From assembly GCF_024362695.1 (NCBI RefSeq), contig NC_065408.1, forward strand, positions 2,852,001 to 2,916,000: 64,000 bases of DNA, read 5' to 3'. The position numbers and the translations under genes were made by a program. Origin of the DNA: Pectinophora gossypiella. Its lineage: Eukaryota; Arthropoda; Insecta; Lepidoptera; Gelechiidae. Shown in pieces: positions 34,013-44,615 of this stretch. How positions within the stretch are numbered: position 1 is the first letter of the stretch; the number at the start of each line of letters is the position of its first letter. The notes under the pieces are model-generated. The model saw nothing but the letters and a program-made list of their open reading frames with translations. It was not told the DNA's origin and made no database searches.

Positions 34013-34160
34013 CATAAACAGCCTATATACGTCCCACTGTTGAGCACATACCTCCCCTCTATCATCCGGAGGGTGTATCTCCATACACATACACCCTCCG
34101 GATGATAGAGGGGAGGTAGCAGCGTGGTGGAGTATGGGAGCATACTCCACCACGCTGCTA
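34013..34160. mobile_element. Rearranged SINE-1 tail forming two adjacent hairpins
   Basis: SINE-1 tail in minus orientation runs from 34013, then 34050-34117 is a near-perfect palindrome (ACCTCCCCTCTATCATCCGG mirrored) and 34118-34159 a second one with 19-bp perfect stem AGCAGCGTGGTGGAGTATG and loop GGAG. Confidence 0.9.
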
Positions 34161-34165
34161 CACTT

Positions 34166-35212
34166 ATTTACAATGTATGTGAATATAATAATAATAATAT
34201 AATAATAATATTTATTCAGAAAAAAAAGGTACAATTTTTACAAAATCAGCATTACATTTTTAGTGTAAGTTTACAATTTTTACTGAGTTTACGTTTTTCA
34301 GAGGCAATATCTATGATTCTTACACTAGGCAAAGCCTGTATCGTAAGAATCATGTTCAATACGTTTATAAACAACAGTACATACTATCTAAGTCTCCGTT
34401 TAGGACAAAAGATGGAGAACTACTGAAAACGTTAAAACTAACTTGAAATGAACAAAATATAATTAAAAAAAAAGGTAACAAAAGATAAAATACACTCTGT
34501 AAGACTCTACTTAGAACGAAAGTAACTAGAAATGTTGAACAAATAAAATTTAAATGTTAAACAAAACTACAATTACGAATAACAAAGGCTTACAATTAAG
34601 AGATCGGTAATTAATTATGAGATCATAATAGAAATTTAAAGGAATAAGTAAACATGTGATGAAGTAAGTCTGTGAGTGAGTGAGGGGCTTAGTAATTTCC
34701 ATTAGGAAATTTATCTATCAAGTTGTCATTCCAAGGATTTTTTGTGTCCTCATGTTCTGTAAGAAATAAAAGAGAGTGGGATTGAACCTGCGACAGCGGT
34801 TCTCATACAAAATGCGCGTTAGGTTAGGTTATTTATTTATTTAAAAAAGTACAACCACATCACACATATTGAGCTTATTCCATAACTTAACTAGGTATTC
34901 TGACTGATATGTGTAACAATAACGGTGTACATAGCACTCACAATGTATAAACTAATTTACATAAACTAATATAATTATAAACTAATTAGCAGAAAGGTTA
35001 TTAAACTTAATGAAACTAAACTAAATCAAAACATACAACTTTGGTGGTAGACTTAAAATCTTAACTCAAAAAGTGTCGAATAATTTAGGTTAGGTTAGGT
35101 TAGAAACTTTGGAACCTCTTTCTTTTATTCCGTGGTCGAACCCCGGTATTATCGCGTCGCATCGACTAATAAACAAATAAATAATAATAATGATTATGAT
35201 ACGATTACTTTC
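34166..35212. other. AT-rich intron stretch
   Basis: Contains a degraded LINE tail at 34190-34240, and short TTAGG runs at 34804-34820 and 35084-35103. No gene recognised. Confidence 0.4.
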
Positions 35213-35410
35213 GCAACGGCCGGTCATAGGATGGGTGACCACAAAAAAAAGTTTTCATCTCGAGCTCCTCCGTGCTCCGGAACATTAGCAGTCGTTAATA
35301 ACCACCAATCCGCACTGGGCCCGCGTGGTGGTTTAAGGCCCGATCTCCCTATCCATCCATAGGGAAGGCCTGTGCCCCAGCAGTGGGGACGTTAATGGGC
35401 TGGTGATGAT
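35213..35410 (+). mobile_element. SINE-3 copy
   Basis: Starts within the 5S-like segment (GGCCGGTCATAGGATGGGTG) and has lost about 25 bp of the central block (CGTGCTCCGG joined to AACATTAGC). The tail is complete. Confidence 0.88.
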
Positions 35411-35760
35411 ATTGACTAGACAGCCAAACGATACATTTTACCTATTTGGAAATTGGATTTCAGGATAATATATTTGATATATTCCGATAGGTATTCCTAA
35501 AAGGGAGTGCTATTCATCTATTCAGTGAAACCGCAAAACCTACACAAGCTTTACATTTTAGTAGGCCACAGCCTATTAATATTGTTTTCAATCCACCCTA
35601 TTTGTTCGATGTGTACCAATTTCAACTGATTATATAAAATATATGTTTTTATAGCACTCATCTGTGCTTAGGGGAACTAACAAAGATAAAAAATAAATAG
35701 TTAATAGTTAATTAATTATTAATAATTATCTATTATTTTTTGTTTATTAATTATTTAGAG

Positions 35761-36158
35761 GAGCTCGGTGGCGCAGCGGTTAACGCGCTCGGCCGGCGAT
35801 TGTTGAAGTAAAGAAACATTCGCAAAGGCCGGTCATAGGATGGGTGACCACAAAAAAAAGTTTTCATCTCGAGCTCCTCCGTGCTTCGGAAGGCACGTAA
35901 AGCCGTTGGTCCCGGCTGCATTAGCAGTCGTTAATAACCATCAATCCGCACTGGGCCCGCGTGGTGGTTTAACCCTTTCACGGACAGAGATCATGGGTCA
36001 TTGATGGTTCAAAATAGGTAATATGATACCTTGGAATCGGAACGTCATAAGACGTTCTGTCCTTGAAAGTGTTAAGGCCCGATCTCCCTATCCATCCATA
36101 GGGAAGGCCCGTGCCCCAGCAGTGGGGACGTTAATGGGCTGGTGATGATGATGATGAT
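35761..36158 (+). mobile_element. SINE-3, full-length copy with nested piggyBac-type MITE
   Basis: tRNA-like start with A box TGGCGCAGCGG (35769-35779), 5S-like segment with GGATGGGTGACCAC at 35838-35851, central block CGTGCTTCGGAAGGCACG, body, tail CCCCAGCAGTGGGGACG and (GAT)n end. A 99-bp element interrupts the body at 35973-36071. Confidence 0.9.
35973..36071 (+). mobile_element. piggyBac-type MITE, 99 bp, TTAA target duplication
   Basis: Flanked by TTAA at 35969-35972 and 36072-36075. Ends are imperfect inverted repeats: CCCTTTCACGGACAGA and, reversed, CACTTTCAAGGACAGA. The uninterrupted SINE-3 reads GGTTTAAGGCCC, so one TTAA existed before insertion. TTAA duplication and a CCC start are typical of the piggyBac superfamily. 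Confidence 0.88.
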
Positions 36159-36337
36159 CCCAGGCGGACGTATACTTTATGAATCGTGAGCCCTTCTAGT
36201 GGTACAATCTATGTTACATGTAATGTAATAGTTTCTAAGCAGATTCTGTAAAATCCACTTTACAAGTCCTTTTATTGCTATTTATGGTATTTTATATTTT
36301 TTTTATACAGGAAGTTATTGACATCTTTACGCGGCGT

Positions 36338-36500
36338 GGCACGTTAAGCCGTTGGTCCCGGCTACCACTTACTGATGTAAGTACGTAGTCGTTATAATGA
36401 ATGACAGGGGCCTTTGGCGGCTCAATAATAACCCTGACACCAGGGTTGATGACGTTGGTAATTCACCTCACAACCACCTCAAAACAAAGAAGAAGAAGAC
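36338..36500 (+). mobile_element. SINE-2 copy, 3' half
   Basis: GCACGTTAAGCCGTTGGTCC to a CAAAGAAGAAGAAG tail. Body CCTGACACCAGGGTTGATGA is intact. Confidence 0.85.
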
Positions 36501-36618
36501 TGCTCCATTACTCTGTTAAATAAATAACTATTTCATATTGTAAGTACCGTCCTACATTATATATTATTACCCAAAGGGTTCCTATGCAATAGTGCTGCCT
36601 TTTGTACTCAATTGAAAC

Positions 36619-36976
36619 TCATCATCAGCCGTACGACGCCCACTGCTGGGCATAGGCCTCCCCCAAGGATCTCCACGACGATCGGTCCCGCGCTACCCGC
36701 ATCCAACGGCTTCCCGCGACCTTTACCAGATCGTCGGTCCACCTTGTAGCGGGCCTACCCACTGAGCGTCGACCGACACGTGGTCGCCATTCCAGAACCC
36801 TTCCGCCCCAGTGGCCATCGGTTCTCCTCGCTATGTGTCCTGCCCACTGCCACTTCAGCTTTGCAATTCTCCGAGCTATGTCGGTGACTTTAGTTCTCCT
36901 GCGGATCTCCTCATTTCTGATTCGATCCAGCAGGGAAATACCGAGCATAGCTCTCTCCATTGCCCGCTGAGCGATT
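36619..36976 (-). pseudogene. RTE-type LINE, 3' end of polyprotein (remnant, frame open to stop)
   Basis: Minus-strand frame 36960-36625 reads ERAMLGISLLDRIRNEEI, AKLKWQWAGHIARR, VGRPATRWTDDLVKVAG and ends AYAQQWASYG before TGA. It covers the last 110 residues of an RTE-clade polyprotein, without catalytic domains. Only a (GAT)n-type tail follows the stop, so there is almost no 3' UTR. The last codons correspond to the tails of SINE-1 and SINE-3. Confidence 0.88.
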
Positions 36977-37329
36977 GAAACTAAATAATATAATATATAA
37001 TATGAAGTAAATTCAACAGAATTTCTTACAAAAGTTCGCGAGTCCGAAAATAAAACAGGAAGGTGTTTTCAAAACAAAGTTACTGAAAGGTGCTATTTGC
37101 AGATAATGAACTTTACAACTTGTTTTTGTTTTCGAAATAAGTTAAAAGTTCAGCTATAGAACTTCGCTTTTATAATAGTTTCAACAATTTATGCGCTTTA
37201 TCTTAAAAGTGTTAAAAACGAGTGACTTACAACTTAGTGTCACGGGTTCGAATCTAGGGTCGGGCTCTAAACCACAGAGTTAGACTTGATTTTGTGGCGC
37301 GGACTATTATTTTAAACCTATTCTATCTT

Positions 37330-37680
37330 AAGTCTTCGTTTTATACAATACAATACAAAAACGCTTTATTGTACATATAAACACAAAACTAAAAACAATC
37401 ACAAAAATGACAAAAGAAGCGCTATCGGCGGCCTTATTGCTAAATAGCAATTTCTTCCAGGCAACCTTGGGGCATAGAATAAAGAATAATACTACGTATA
37501 GAACGGACACTCTCCGCTCCGCCGCCGCGCGCCGTGTCGAGCTAGAATTACCTCACCTCCCCGATGGGAGTCACTTTAGTCTATTAAGCAGTATGTCGTT
37601 AAGGAGCAAGGGAGAGCGGACAGTGTCTGTCTCGCTCCCACGCATGAGGTACGGAGGCACACGGTAAGAACAAGATTTTG
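37330..37680 (-). mobile_element. LINE 3' end next to repeat-H-like GC-rich block
   Basis: 37340-37470 is the LINE tail in minus orientation (AATACAATACAAAAACGCTT to CTTCCAGGCAACC). 37476-37680 shares GTATAGAACG and CTCTCCGCTCC with 63140-63245. Confidence 0.6.
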
Positions 37681-37942
37681 GAGTTTCCGGCCTGTGTAGG
37701 GTGAAAGAACTTGCTACATATTGGAGTCGGCGCTAATACGCGTCGGTGCTTAGTACACGGCGCAATAAGTTTGAAGTCATGTTTAGATTATCGATAATTG
37801 ATATCACGTGGCTTCCAGAATGTCAATAAGCTCATCTTGCTTGCAGGTGGGTTTATAATATACAGGTATCACTGTCTTCGGGGATACAAGCGTTGTACTG
37901 TATTGTGTTCTGGGTGCGTTGTTGTTATCACACACACAAAAC

Positions 37943-38168
37943 AAAGGCCGGTCATTGGTTGGGTGACCACAAAACAAAAAAAAAAAGTTTTCTTCTTGAG
38001 CTCCTCCGTGCTTCGGAAGGCACGTTAAGCCGTTGTTCCCGGCTGCATTAGCAGTCGTTAATAAAAATCAATCCGCACTGGGCCCGCGTGATGGTTTAAG
38101 GCCCGATCTCCCTACCCATCCATAGGGAAGGCCCGTGCCCCAGCAGTGGGGAAGTAAATGGGCTAATG
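37943..38168 (+). mobile_element. SINE-3 copy
   Basis: Starts in the 5S-like segment (AAAGGCCGGTCATTGGTTGG), with an A-rich expansion, then block, body and tail. Confidence 0.88.
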
Positions 38169-38409
38169 ATGTGTTGTTGTTACCGGTCAAGAAGTGAATG
38201 TGACCCGAGCCGAATCTACAATGAATCAAGTAAAAAAAATATCTTATCCATTTTATTTATTCACATAACACATAGCATATAAGCTCACGACTATATCCTA
38301 ATTGGGTTAGTAAGGGGATGCAAGGGAAGGAGGGGAAGTACACAACACAATGTTTTTTAAACCCTACTTACCGCGGTGAGTATAGACGTCACTTTTGTAC
38401 TCATGCGTC

Positions 38410-38622
38410 TCATGTTAGAGACATCGTAACGAAAACTTTGAGGGATGACTCAGACCATGATTCTGAGTTTACGTCAAGTGGGATTTCCCGTCGCTAAAGT
38501 ATGTAACTGAAAAAACATAAAAATTTTCATGAGTTTTCCGACAGGAAACCTCACTTGATATCAACTCAGAATCATTGTCTGAATCATCCTCATCAGTTTT
38601 CGTTATGGTGTCACTAACACCC
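38410..38622. mobile_element. MITE-B, complete palindromic copy
   Basis: AGAGACATCGTAACGAAAAC at left, TTTTCGTTATGGTGTCACTA at right. Arms of about 80 bp share TGATTCTGAGTT.AC.TCAAG motifs. No coding content. Confidence 0.85.
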
Positions 38623-38689
38623 ATGCGTACCTACGCATGGGTGTTACGAGTACCTACTCGTATGGCAACCTGTGCGTACTTGTTGATGC

Positions 38690-38895
38690 TGTGATATCGT
38701 AACGAATACTGAGGGGGATGATGCAGCTCATTATTGTGAGTTAATATCAAATGAAGTCTTCCATCGCACAAGTAGAATAATAATATTTAAAAAAAATATT
38801 TTTGTAACGGAAAATTCCACTTGATATTAACTTAGAAGCATGAGTTGAATCATTCCCCTCATTGCGTTACGGTGTCACTAATACCCTGTATCCCA
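38690..38895. mobile_element. MITE-B, second complete copy
   Basis: ATCGTAACGAATACTGAGGG to GTTACGGTGTCACTAATACC, only about 70 bp from the previous copy. The two differ in the centre, so this is not a recent tandem duplication. Confidence 0.85.
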
Positions 38896-39228
38896 CATCG
38901 GGGTTGTCATAATAACGCATGATGATTTAAGACAAGACATGAAAAATATACCTAATTAATTAAAAAAATACCTACTACGTTTAAAGTGACGTTCTTTGAG
39001 CCTAGATTTCACAGAAAATTCAAGATAGATGTATGCAAATTTCATCCTTAATAAGCTTTGCGGGTAAACCTTTGATCCCGTTGAAATCTTACATGTAATT
39101 ACTGTGTTCTCTGAGATTAGTGTTGTGTGGTGTGTTTTATTTGATATGTACATAATTTATTCAGAGGCCTGAGTTTGTAAACTGAAGGTTTGTTTATTTG
39201 TCATAATAGAACAGAGTCTTCTTTTTTT

Positions 39229-39495
39229 TTGACGTGACTTATTGTAGATTTGCCGCAGGTGGCATTAACTACTTGGCCGGACAAATGGGGAGCGCTGAAG
39301 GCTCTCACCTGGTACAATGTTTAAGACAACAGGCCTGAGGGTGCCCAGTAGGGCGCGAACCTCGGCTCAGGGCGTCGTCTGAGAGGAAAAATATTTGAAA
39401 GAATTAATCGACTCTAGTGGGTCGATAGCGATAAGCGCTGATTGAAGGACCACGAGGGAGTCGACGACCACGCCGGCGGGGTCGGTATCGTGGTA
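39229..39495 (+). repeat. Repeat-R, longest copy
   Basis: GACGTGACTTATTGTAGATT, ACAACAGGCCTGAGGGTGCC, CGAACCTCGGCTCAGGG, AGAATTAATCGACTCTAG, then GGTCGATAGCGATAAGCG. Confidence 0.75.
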
Positions 39496-39554
39496 AGAAC
39501 AGAGTAAAACAAAGTAAATACTTACAAATAAACCCTTATTAAGTAAATAGCCTC

Positions 39555-39675
39555 TCTCTCTTCTCTTTCCTGTGGGTTGTGAGATAAATGTCCGACCAAC
39601 TCTGATATTAGCTACTATTGAGCTGCCAAAGGCCCCTGACATAATATGGCTCATGTAACGACTACATACTTAATT
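39555..39675 (-). mobile_element. SINE-2 tail fragment
   Basis: TGTGGGTTGTGAGATAAATG, TTGAGCTGCCAAAGGCCCCT and TGGCTCATGTAACGACTAC. Confidence 0.75.
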
Positions 39676-39789
39676 AAAGCACATAATAACGGGTTCTTAC
39701 CGCGTTTAAATGGGGATATGAGACTCCCGACTACACACTACACACTTACTTAAGTAAAGTACTTACTTACTTACTTAAATAATAATTAC

Positions 39790-39885
39790 TGTGGTCCTGT
39801 GGTTCACCGGCTTGCTTCTCAAATGGGGGGCGCTGGTTCGAACCCAGGTTCTGGACTTGCAACAATGAGTTATAAATTTATCTCG
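39790..39885 (+). mobile_element. SINE-5, tRNA-like head
   Basis: GTCCTGTGGTTCACCGGCTT, CTTCTCAAATGGGGG and B box GGTTCGAACCCAGG at 39835-39848. The most intact head of this family in the window. Confidence 0.75.
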
Positions 39886-39974
39886 TGGATTCCGCAAATG
39901 CCTACTCGCTCTAGCCTACAAGACTCCCAGGTTATAACTGGTTGGAAAAACACCCTCCATTTCCTCATTTTTCC

Positions 39975-40110
39975 TCACCTTATGGTTGTCTGGAAGAAAT
40001 CACTTTAAGAGATAAGGCCGCCATTTGCTATCAACTTAGTTAAGAGTCTTTTTGTAATTATTTCTTTTTATTTTGGTGCGATAAACTGCATTTGTATTGT
40101 ATTGAAAAAC
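39975..40110 (+). mobile_element. LINE 3' end
   Basis: GGTTGTCTGGAAGAAATC, GATAAGGCCGCCATTTGC and a TTGTATTGTATTG tail. Confidence 0.65.
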
Positions 40111-40523
40111 AGACGACGACAGACAGTTCCAATCTTTCGCTATTCGCATCAAAAAGGAAGAGACAAAACGTTTAGTGCGGATTAGTGGTATATCCACAAC
40201 ATAAGGATGAAATGCCCGCCGACGCCTAGTTGTCCGTAGAAAATTAAATTTAAAAATAAAAATTAAATTTAAAAATTAAAAATCCTACCCCTTTGTTTAC
40301 CTGTTGTGCATGGAATTCTCAGCCGCACGAGAAGAAAGTACGTACTTATCGACTAAATTAAATTTCATAAATTCATCTAATCGGGCATCGAACTCGGGAT
40401 CCCAGGCTGGACTATCGAGCTCTGACGTCATCAGAAGTTTGTCACAATAGTATCCTCCATTGTTCCGAGTTATTCGAATGAACGTTGTTCGGAAAACCGT
40501 AATTACATTCGGATAAAGAGGTA

Positions 40524-40640
40524 TTATGCCGCACGCTCATTTATCAAGGGACGTCGCGCCGTCACTTCTACGTTGGTGACATTGCGCAGGCGTGCATCCA
40601 GAAATAATTTAGGGTGGGCCACCAATGGTGAATAATAATA
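40524..40640 (-). mobile_element. Retroelement fragment with (TTA)n tail
   Basis: Minus strand: GGTGGCCCACCCTAAATTAT and ATGCACGCCTGCGCAATG are familiar from lepidopteran retroelement ends. No frame remains. Confidence 0.45.
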
Positions 40641-40872
40641 ATAAATAAGTTTATTTAGGTAAAACCTACGAAACACATATACATTTACAACATTAAAATA
40701 TACACACATTAAATTAATATTTAGTTGGAAAACATAAAGGTATATGGGTGCCGCAGCTCACCAAAAAAGGCCAGGGTTCAGTGAAAATTTACCCAGAGAG
40801 CAACACTGATTTTCAACCCACGCCGATCGGTGAAACACGATTACTTGCACAATAAATTAAAAAAATATATAT

Positions 40873-41236
40873 AAAGGTGCTGATTCCTTTAGACACCATC
40901 TAATTTTATTTTAAGTTAAACCTGTGATTTCCTTTTCCACTGAAAAAGAAAGGGACGGGTAATCGACAGATATAAATTTTACGGAACACACGTCAATTTT
41001 AGGCAGAAATTTAAAAAGCCCTTCCAAAATTTTATATTGGCCAATATCTTAAGCATTAAGCTGACAACACACGTCAATTGGGTTGCATATAAACGAGATG
41101 CTTATTTTATTCGCCCGGGTTGTTAATTCAATTTAAAATTAACAGTTGTCAATCACCGGTCGCTTTCCTTTTTGGCGGATAAGAAAATGACAGGTATAAC
41201 TTAAAATAAAATTAGGATATGTTGCAGGAATCTATT
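40873..41236. mobile_element. MITE-C, complete palindromic copy
   Basis: GGTGCTGATTCCTTTAGACA, ATTTTATTTTAAGTTAAACC at left; AACTTAAAATAAAATTAGGA and TTGCAGGAATC at right. Confidence 0.85.
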
Positions 41237-42690
41237 ATTATCCTAAACTTAGAAAAATATTGAAATTGATAATTATAAAATATGTCGTAGCAGTGGGGGT
41301 CGTAACATCATTATCAGAATGGAGGGTGGGCGTTAGAAGACAATAATGGCCGTCATCAGTATCACAATCATTTTATTTACTTCCACATAGTTTTTGTATC
41401 ACGATTAAATAAAGTCACAGCATAAGGTACACACTCACGGCAACGTCACGGTATTCGTAACGGTTACACAGTCTCTCGTTATCTAGCGCGCATAAGGACG
41501 TTAGCGCAAAGGGGCCCTCCACCACCCATGGTTCCTATATTCGGACCGAATCCTCGGGACATGTGAACGTACTTGCTAGGTGCTCTTTTCCGATCACACT
41601 TTCTTGACGTCCCTACAAGTTATAGGTGAGCGACTATAGCACTCCACGTTCCGATCGTAATTATTCGACACGTCCGCTCAAGACGATGGTTCGCGGTAGA
41701 CTGCTCGACTAGAATGGCAGTGCACGTCCGCTCGACACGACGACTCTGTAGTGACTCCTCGACTTCACGCAGCTCTGCTCGTACGCCACCTTTCGTCGGA
41801 GCGTTGCAACTTCATGACGGAAGTGATGTAACTTCATTTTATTTTCCGATTTGATCAATTTCTCTTCTTAATTCATAACTAACTCCGACAAATATACAGG
41901 GTGTTAGTGACATCGTAACGAAAAAAAAAATGGAACGCCTATTTTATTGTACTAAAAACGATGGTGGGTGTTTTTCTTGTCGCAAATGTTTAATTAAGAT
42001 TTTCAATTTTTACTGTGCCGCAATGTAAGTCGAACAACGCGCCACACAGACGCTAAACTTACGCGCGGCTACGTTACGCGTGTGAGATACGATGTTGATA
42101 TCTAGGTAGGAGTTTTCATTCTCTTGTATTTAGATGCTTAGTAGTGGTTCAACGTTTAAAAATGTTGTTTGTTGAAGTAGAACACCTACTGCCACGATTT
42201 TTCACGCACGGTACCTACCTACCAGTTATTAAAACGTTCCTAACTTATTAACAATAAAAACTCTACTCTTGCCTTACCTTAATTGTTATTCCTTCGGATG
42301 AAGTACCTAGGTAGGTACCCTAGAACATGTCACGTCACGTAGGTATGCAACATCGCGTTTCCTCCGCGGTAGGTAGGTATCACACGCACTCACAAACACA
42401 ACACCTTGCTCTTTAATAAACATCAACAATCTTCCATACTTTTGCGCAGTAAATGGTCTATGATCTCATCATAGTCGACACTACTCATTTACAGAATGAA
42501 ACAAACACTCACAAACACGAAAAAAATATCCTCGAAAAACATCACGCGATTCGGGTCAAGCTTAGTATTCGACTGAGCGGAAGCGCGCGGCGGCGGCGTT
42601 AGCGCAAAGCATCAAAGGCGCCGACTAACGACGCACTGGCCGCGGCCGAGTCGAGCCGACGACTAGAGAGAGAGAGAGAGTATGTTTATG
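41237..42690. other. Moderately CpG-rich unassigned block
   Basis: 41440-41830 and 42540-42660 are richer in CG dinucleotides than the surroundings. Contains a MITE-B arm at 41897-41936 (GGGTGTTAGTGACATCG). A short minus-strand frame at 42488-42423 (MSSVDYDEIIDHLLRKSM..) is noted, but its function is unknown. It might be the 5' part of a retroelement or an unrelated promoter region. Confidence 0.35.
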
Positions 42691-43135
42691 GTGCAAGTGA
42701 CAGAGAAAGAAATAGTATCTGTTCGTATGCCTACTTTATTGGCGAGCGTTGCCCTTGACCCGTGCGCCGGCTATTCACCTGCGCATAGCTGAAGTTGTAG
42801 ATACGTTATTATTATTATTGATGACATTGATAAAATTTAATAATTAGTAATTTTTATTTGTTTGTTTTAAATGTGCGTTCTATGCAGCTTAAAACACAAT
42901 ATGGGACTGAAAAAAATCTATTTTTTTTATGAATTTGGCGACAGGAAACTTCACTTGATACCTATCAACTCAAAGAAATACCTAGTATCTGTTCGTAATG
43001 CCTACTTTATTGGCGCGCGTTGCCCTTGATCCGTGAGGCTATTCACGTTCGAGTATCCATCAAGACAGATCAAACAAGCCCTAACTCGGAGGTCTTGCGT
43101 CCCAGGATCCTTTAATTATGTCTTAGAACCTTCTT

Positions 43136-43356
43136 GGCCTATGTGGTCCAGTGGTTGAGCGATGGGATGCGGAGGGTCCGGGTTCGTATTCCGGTGGGGA
43201 CATATCACAAAAATCTGTTTATAAGGCCTTTGGTTGGGACGTTACAGGCTGATCACCTGATTGTCCGAAAGTAAAATGATCCGTGCTTCGGAAGGTACGT
43301 TAAGTCGTTGCTCCCGTCTACTAGGTACTTATGTAAGCACGTAGCCGTTATATGAA
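43136..43356 (+). mobile_element. SINE-2 copy, 3'-truncated
   Basis: Head GGCCTATGTGGTCCAGTGG (A box), B-box-like GGGTTCGTATTCC, central block CGTGCTTCGGAAGGTACG. The tail is lost after about 43350. Confidence 0.85.
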
Positions 43357-43874
43357 TATTGTACACAGAACAGGATAGGTTTAATTAGTTCTTTACTGAT
43401 GACTTAACAATGAGATTTAAAACTACGAATAACTTAGTACTTAGTACCTCGGTACGGTACCAACATGTAACAAGAAAAATAAGATCACTCCACTCTGACA
43501 ATTTTTTTCTTTGAACATGCCGACATTGCCTACGCGGCGGAGTTGCCGAACTATCGATAGGTAAATTATCAATTGTTGAACTTGAAAATTGTCTAAACTA
43601 TCGAAAGTAGTGATAGTACATTTAGATCGATACTAGCGATAGTACCGATAGGTCTTGCTTTGTAACAATAATGGGTATTGATCTAAAAGATTTATTTATT
43701 TTCGATTTTTGTGTAGCGAGGTTTTGCGTAGGTACTTACATACTAAGTTGGTGGATGGTTGACATAGTAGGTAACTAATTACCTAATCTGTGGTGGTTGT
43801 GTTAGTTGGTTGTTAGTTATTCTAATGACAACAAAGAATACAATTATTTACTGTTTCAACTGTTTTAGGTAGAT

Positions 43875-44035
43875 AATGGCCCTGATTCCTATGAGTAAAT
43901 GAATGAATAACCCGGTCGAATCAAAAAGGTATCTCGCTGGTAACTTAATTCTGTCGGTTGTTTTAGATTTCTGCTTAAAATTGACGTGTATTCCATAAAT
44001 TTTATGCCTGTTGATTATCCGTCCATTTAAGAATA
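43875..44035 (-). mobile_element. MITE-C fragment
   Basis: AATGGCCCTGATTCCTATGA, then AATTGACGTGTATTCC and GATTATCCGTCC. Confidence 0.65.
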
Positions 44036-44107
44036 AGAATAAAATAAATTTATAATTTACGATAGACAGAGAAAGAAATAGGATCGGTTCGTAGTGCCTA
44101 CTTTGTA

Positions 44108-44193
44108 GGCCGCGCCGCCGCCGCGCCGCCGGCGTGCGGCGCGGGGCGCGCGGAGCGGGGCGTGCGGAGCGGGGCGCGCGGCGCGGTGTGTGT
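44108..44193. repeat. Very GC-rich minisatellite
   Basis: Built of GCGGAGCGGGGCGCG-type units after a CCGCCGCGCCGCC start. It is nearly all G and C in an otherwise AT-rich region. The overlapping Arg/Pro-rich frame is a by-product. Confidence 0.9.
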
Positions 44194-44338
44194 GGCCGTT
44201 GACCCGTTCGAGCAGCTGTTGTCTCCATTACATCGAAAATTTTCGATAATTTGTCATTATTGTTTTTTTTATTGAAATTTGGGTTCTATGCAGCTAAAAG
44301 CACAATATGGAATTGAAAATAATTAAAAACAAAACTCA

Positions 44339-44450
44339 AAATTTCATGAATTTTGCGACGGAAAATTCCACTAGATATTAACTCAGAATCATGGTCTGAA
44401 TCATCCCTTTCAGTATTCGTTACGATGTCACTAACACCCGGTATAAGTTT
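44339..44450 (-). mobile_element. MITE-B, single arm
   Basis: TTTCATGAATTTTGCGACGG, AATCATGGTCTGAATCATCC, CGTTACGATGTCACTAACAC. Confidence 0.8.
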
Positions 44451-44458
44451 AAAAACTA

Positions 44459-44615
44459 AAGCACGTTAAGCCGTTGGTCCAGGCTATTAGCCGTAAAAAC
44501 ACTTCCACCAACCCGCGTTGGAGCAGCGTGGTGGAGTAAGCTCCATACCCTCTCCGGTTGCTTGAGGGGAGGCCTGTGCCCAGCAGTGGGACGTATATAG
44601 GCTGTTTATGTTATG
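44459..44615 (+). mobile_element. SINE-1 copy, head missing
   Basis: GCACGTTAAGCCGTTGGTCC to CCCAGCAGTGGGACGTATAT and GGCTGTTTATGTTATG. It directly follows the MITE-B arm. Confidence 0.88.

Larger units (their letters stand above)
42703..44310 (+). repeat. Three related segments (AGAAAGAAATAG..GTTCGTA)
   Basis: Related starts at 42703, 42974 and 44071 share CCTACTTT.TTGGCG or variants and G.CCGTTGACCCGT-type ends. 42880-42960 and 44285-44350 further share TTCTATGCAGCTTAAA-type and ATATGG..TGAAAA. Insertions of SINE-2 (43136) and MITE-C (43875) lie between. Confidence 0.6.

Noticed and set aside
43848..44228. 126-codon Arg/Pro-rich minus-strand frame
   Set aside because: The basic part is the GC minisatellite and the rest is MITE-C sequence.
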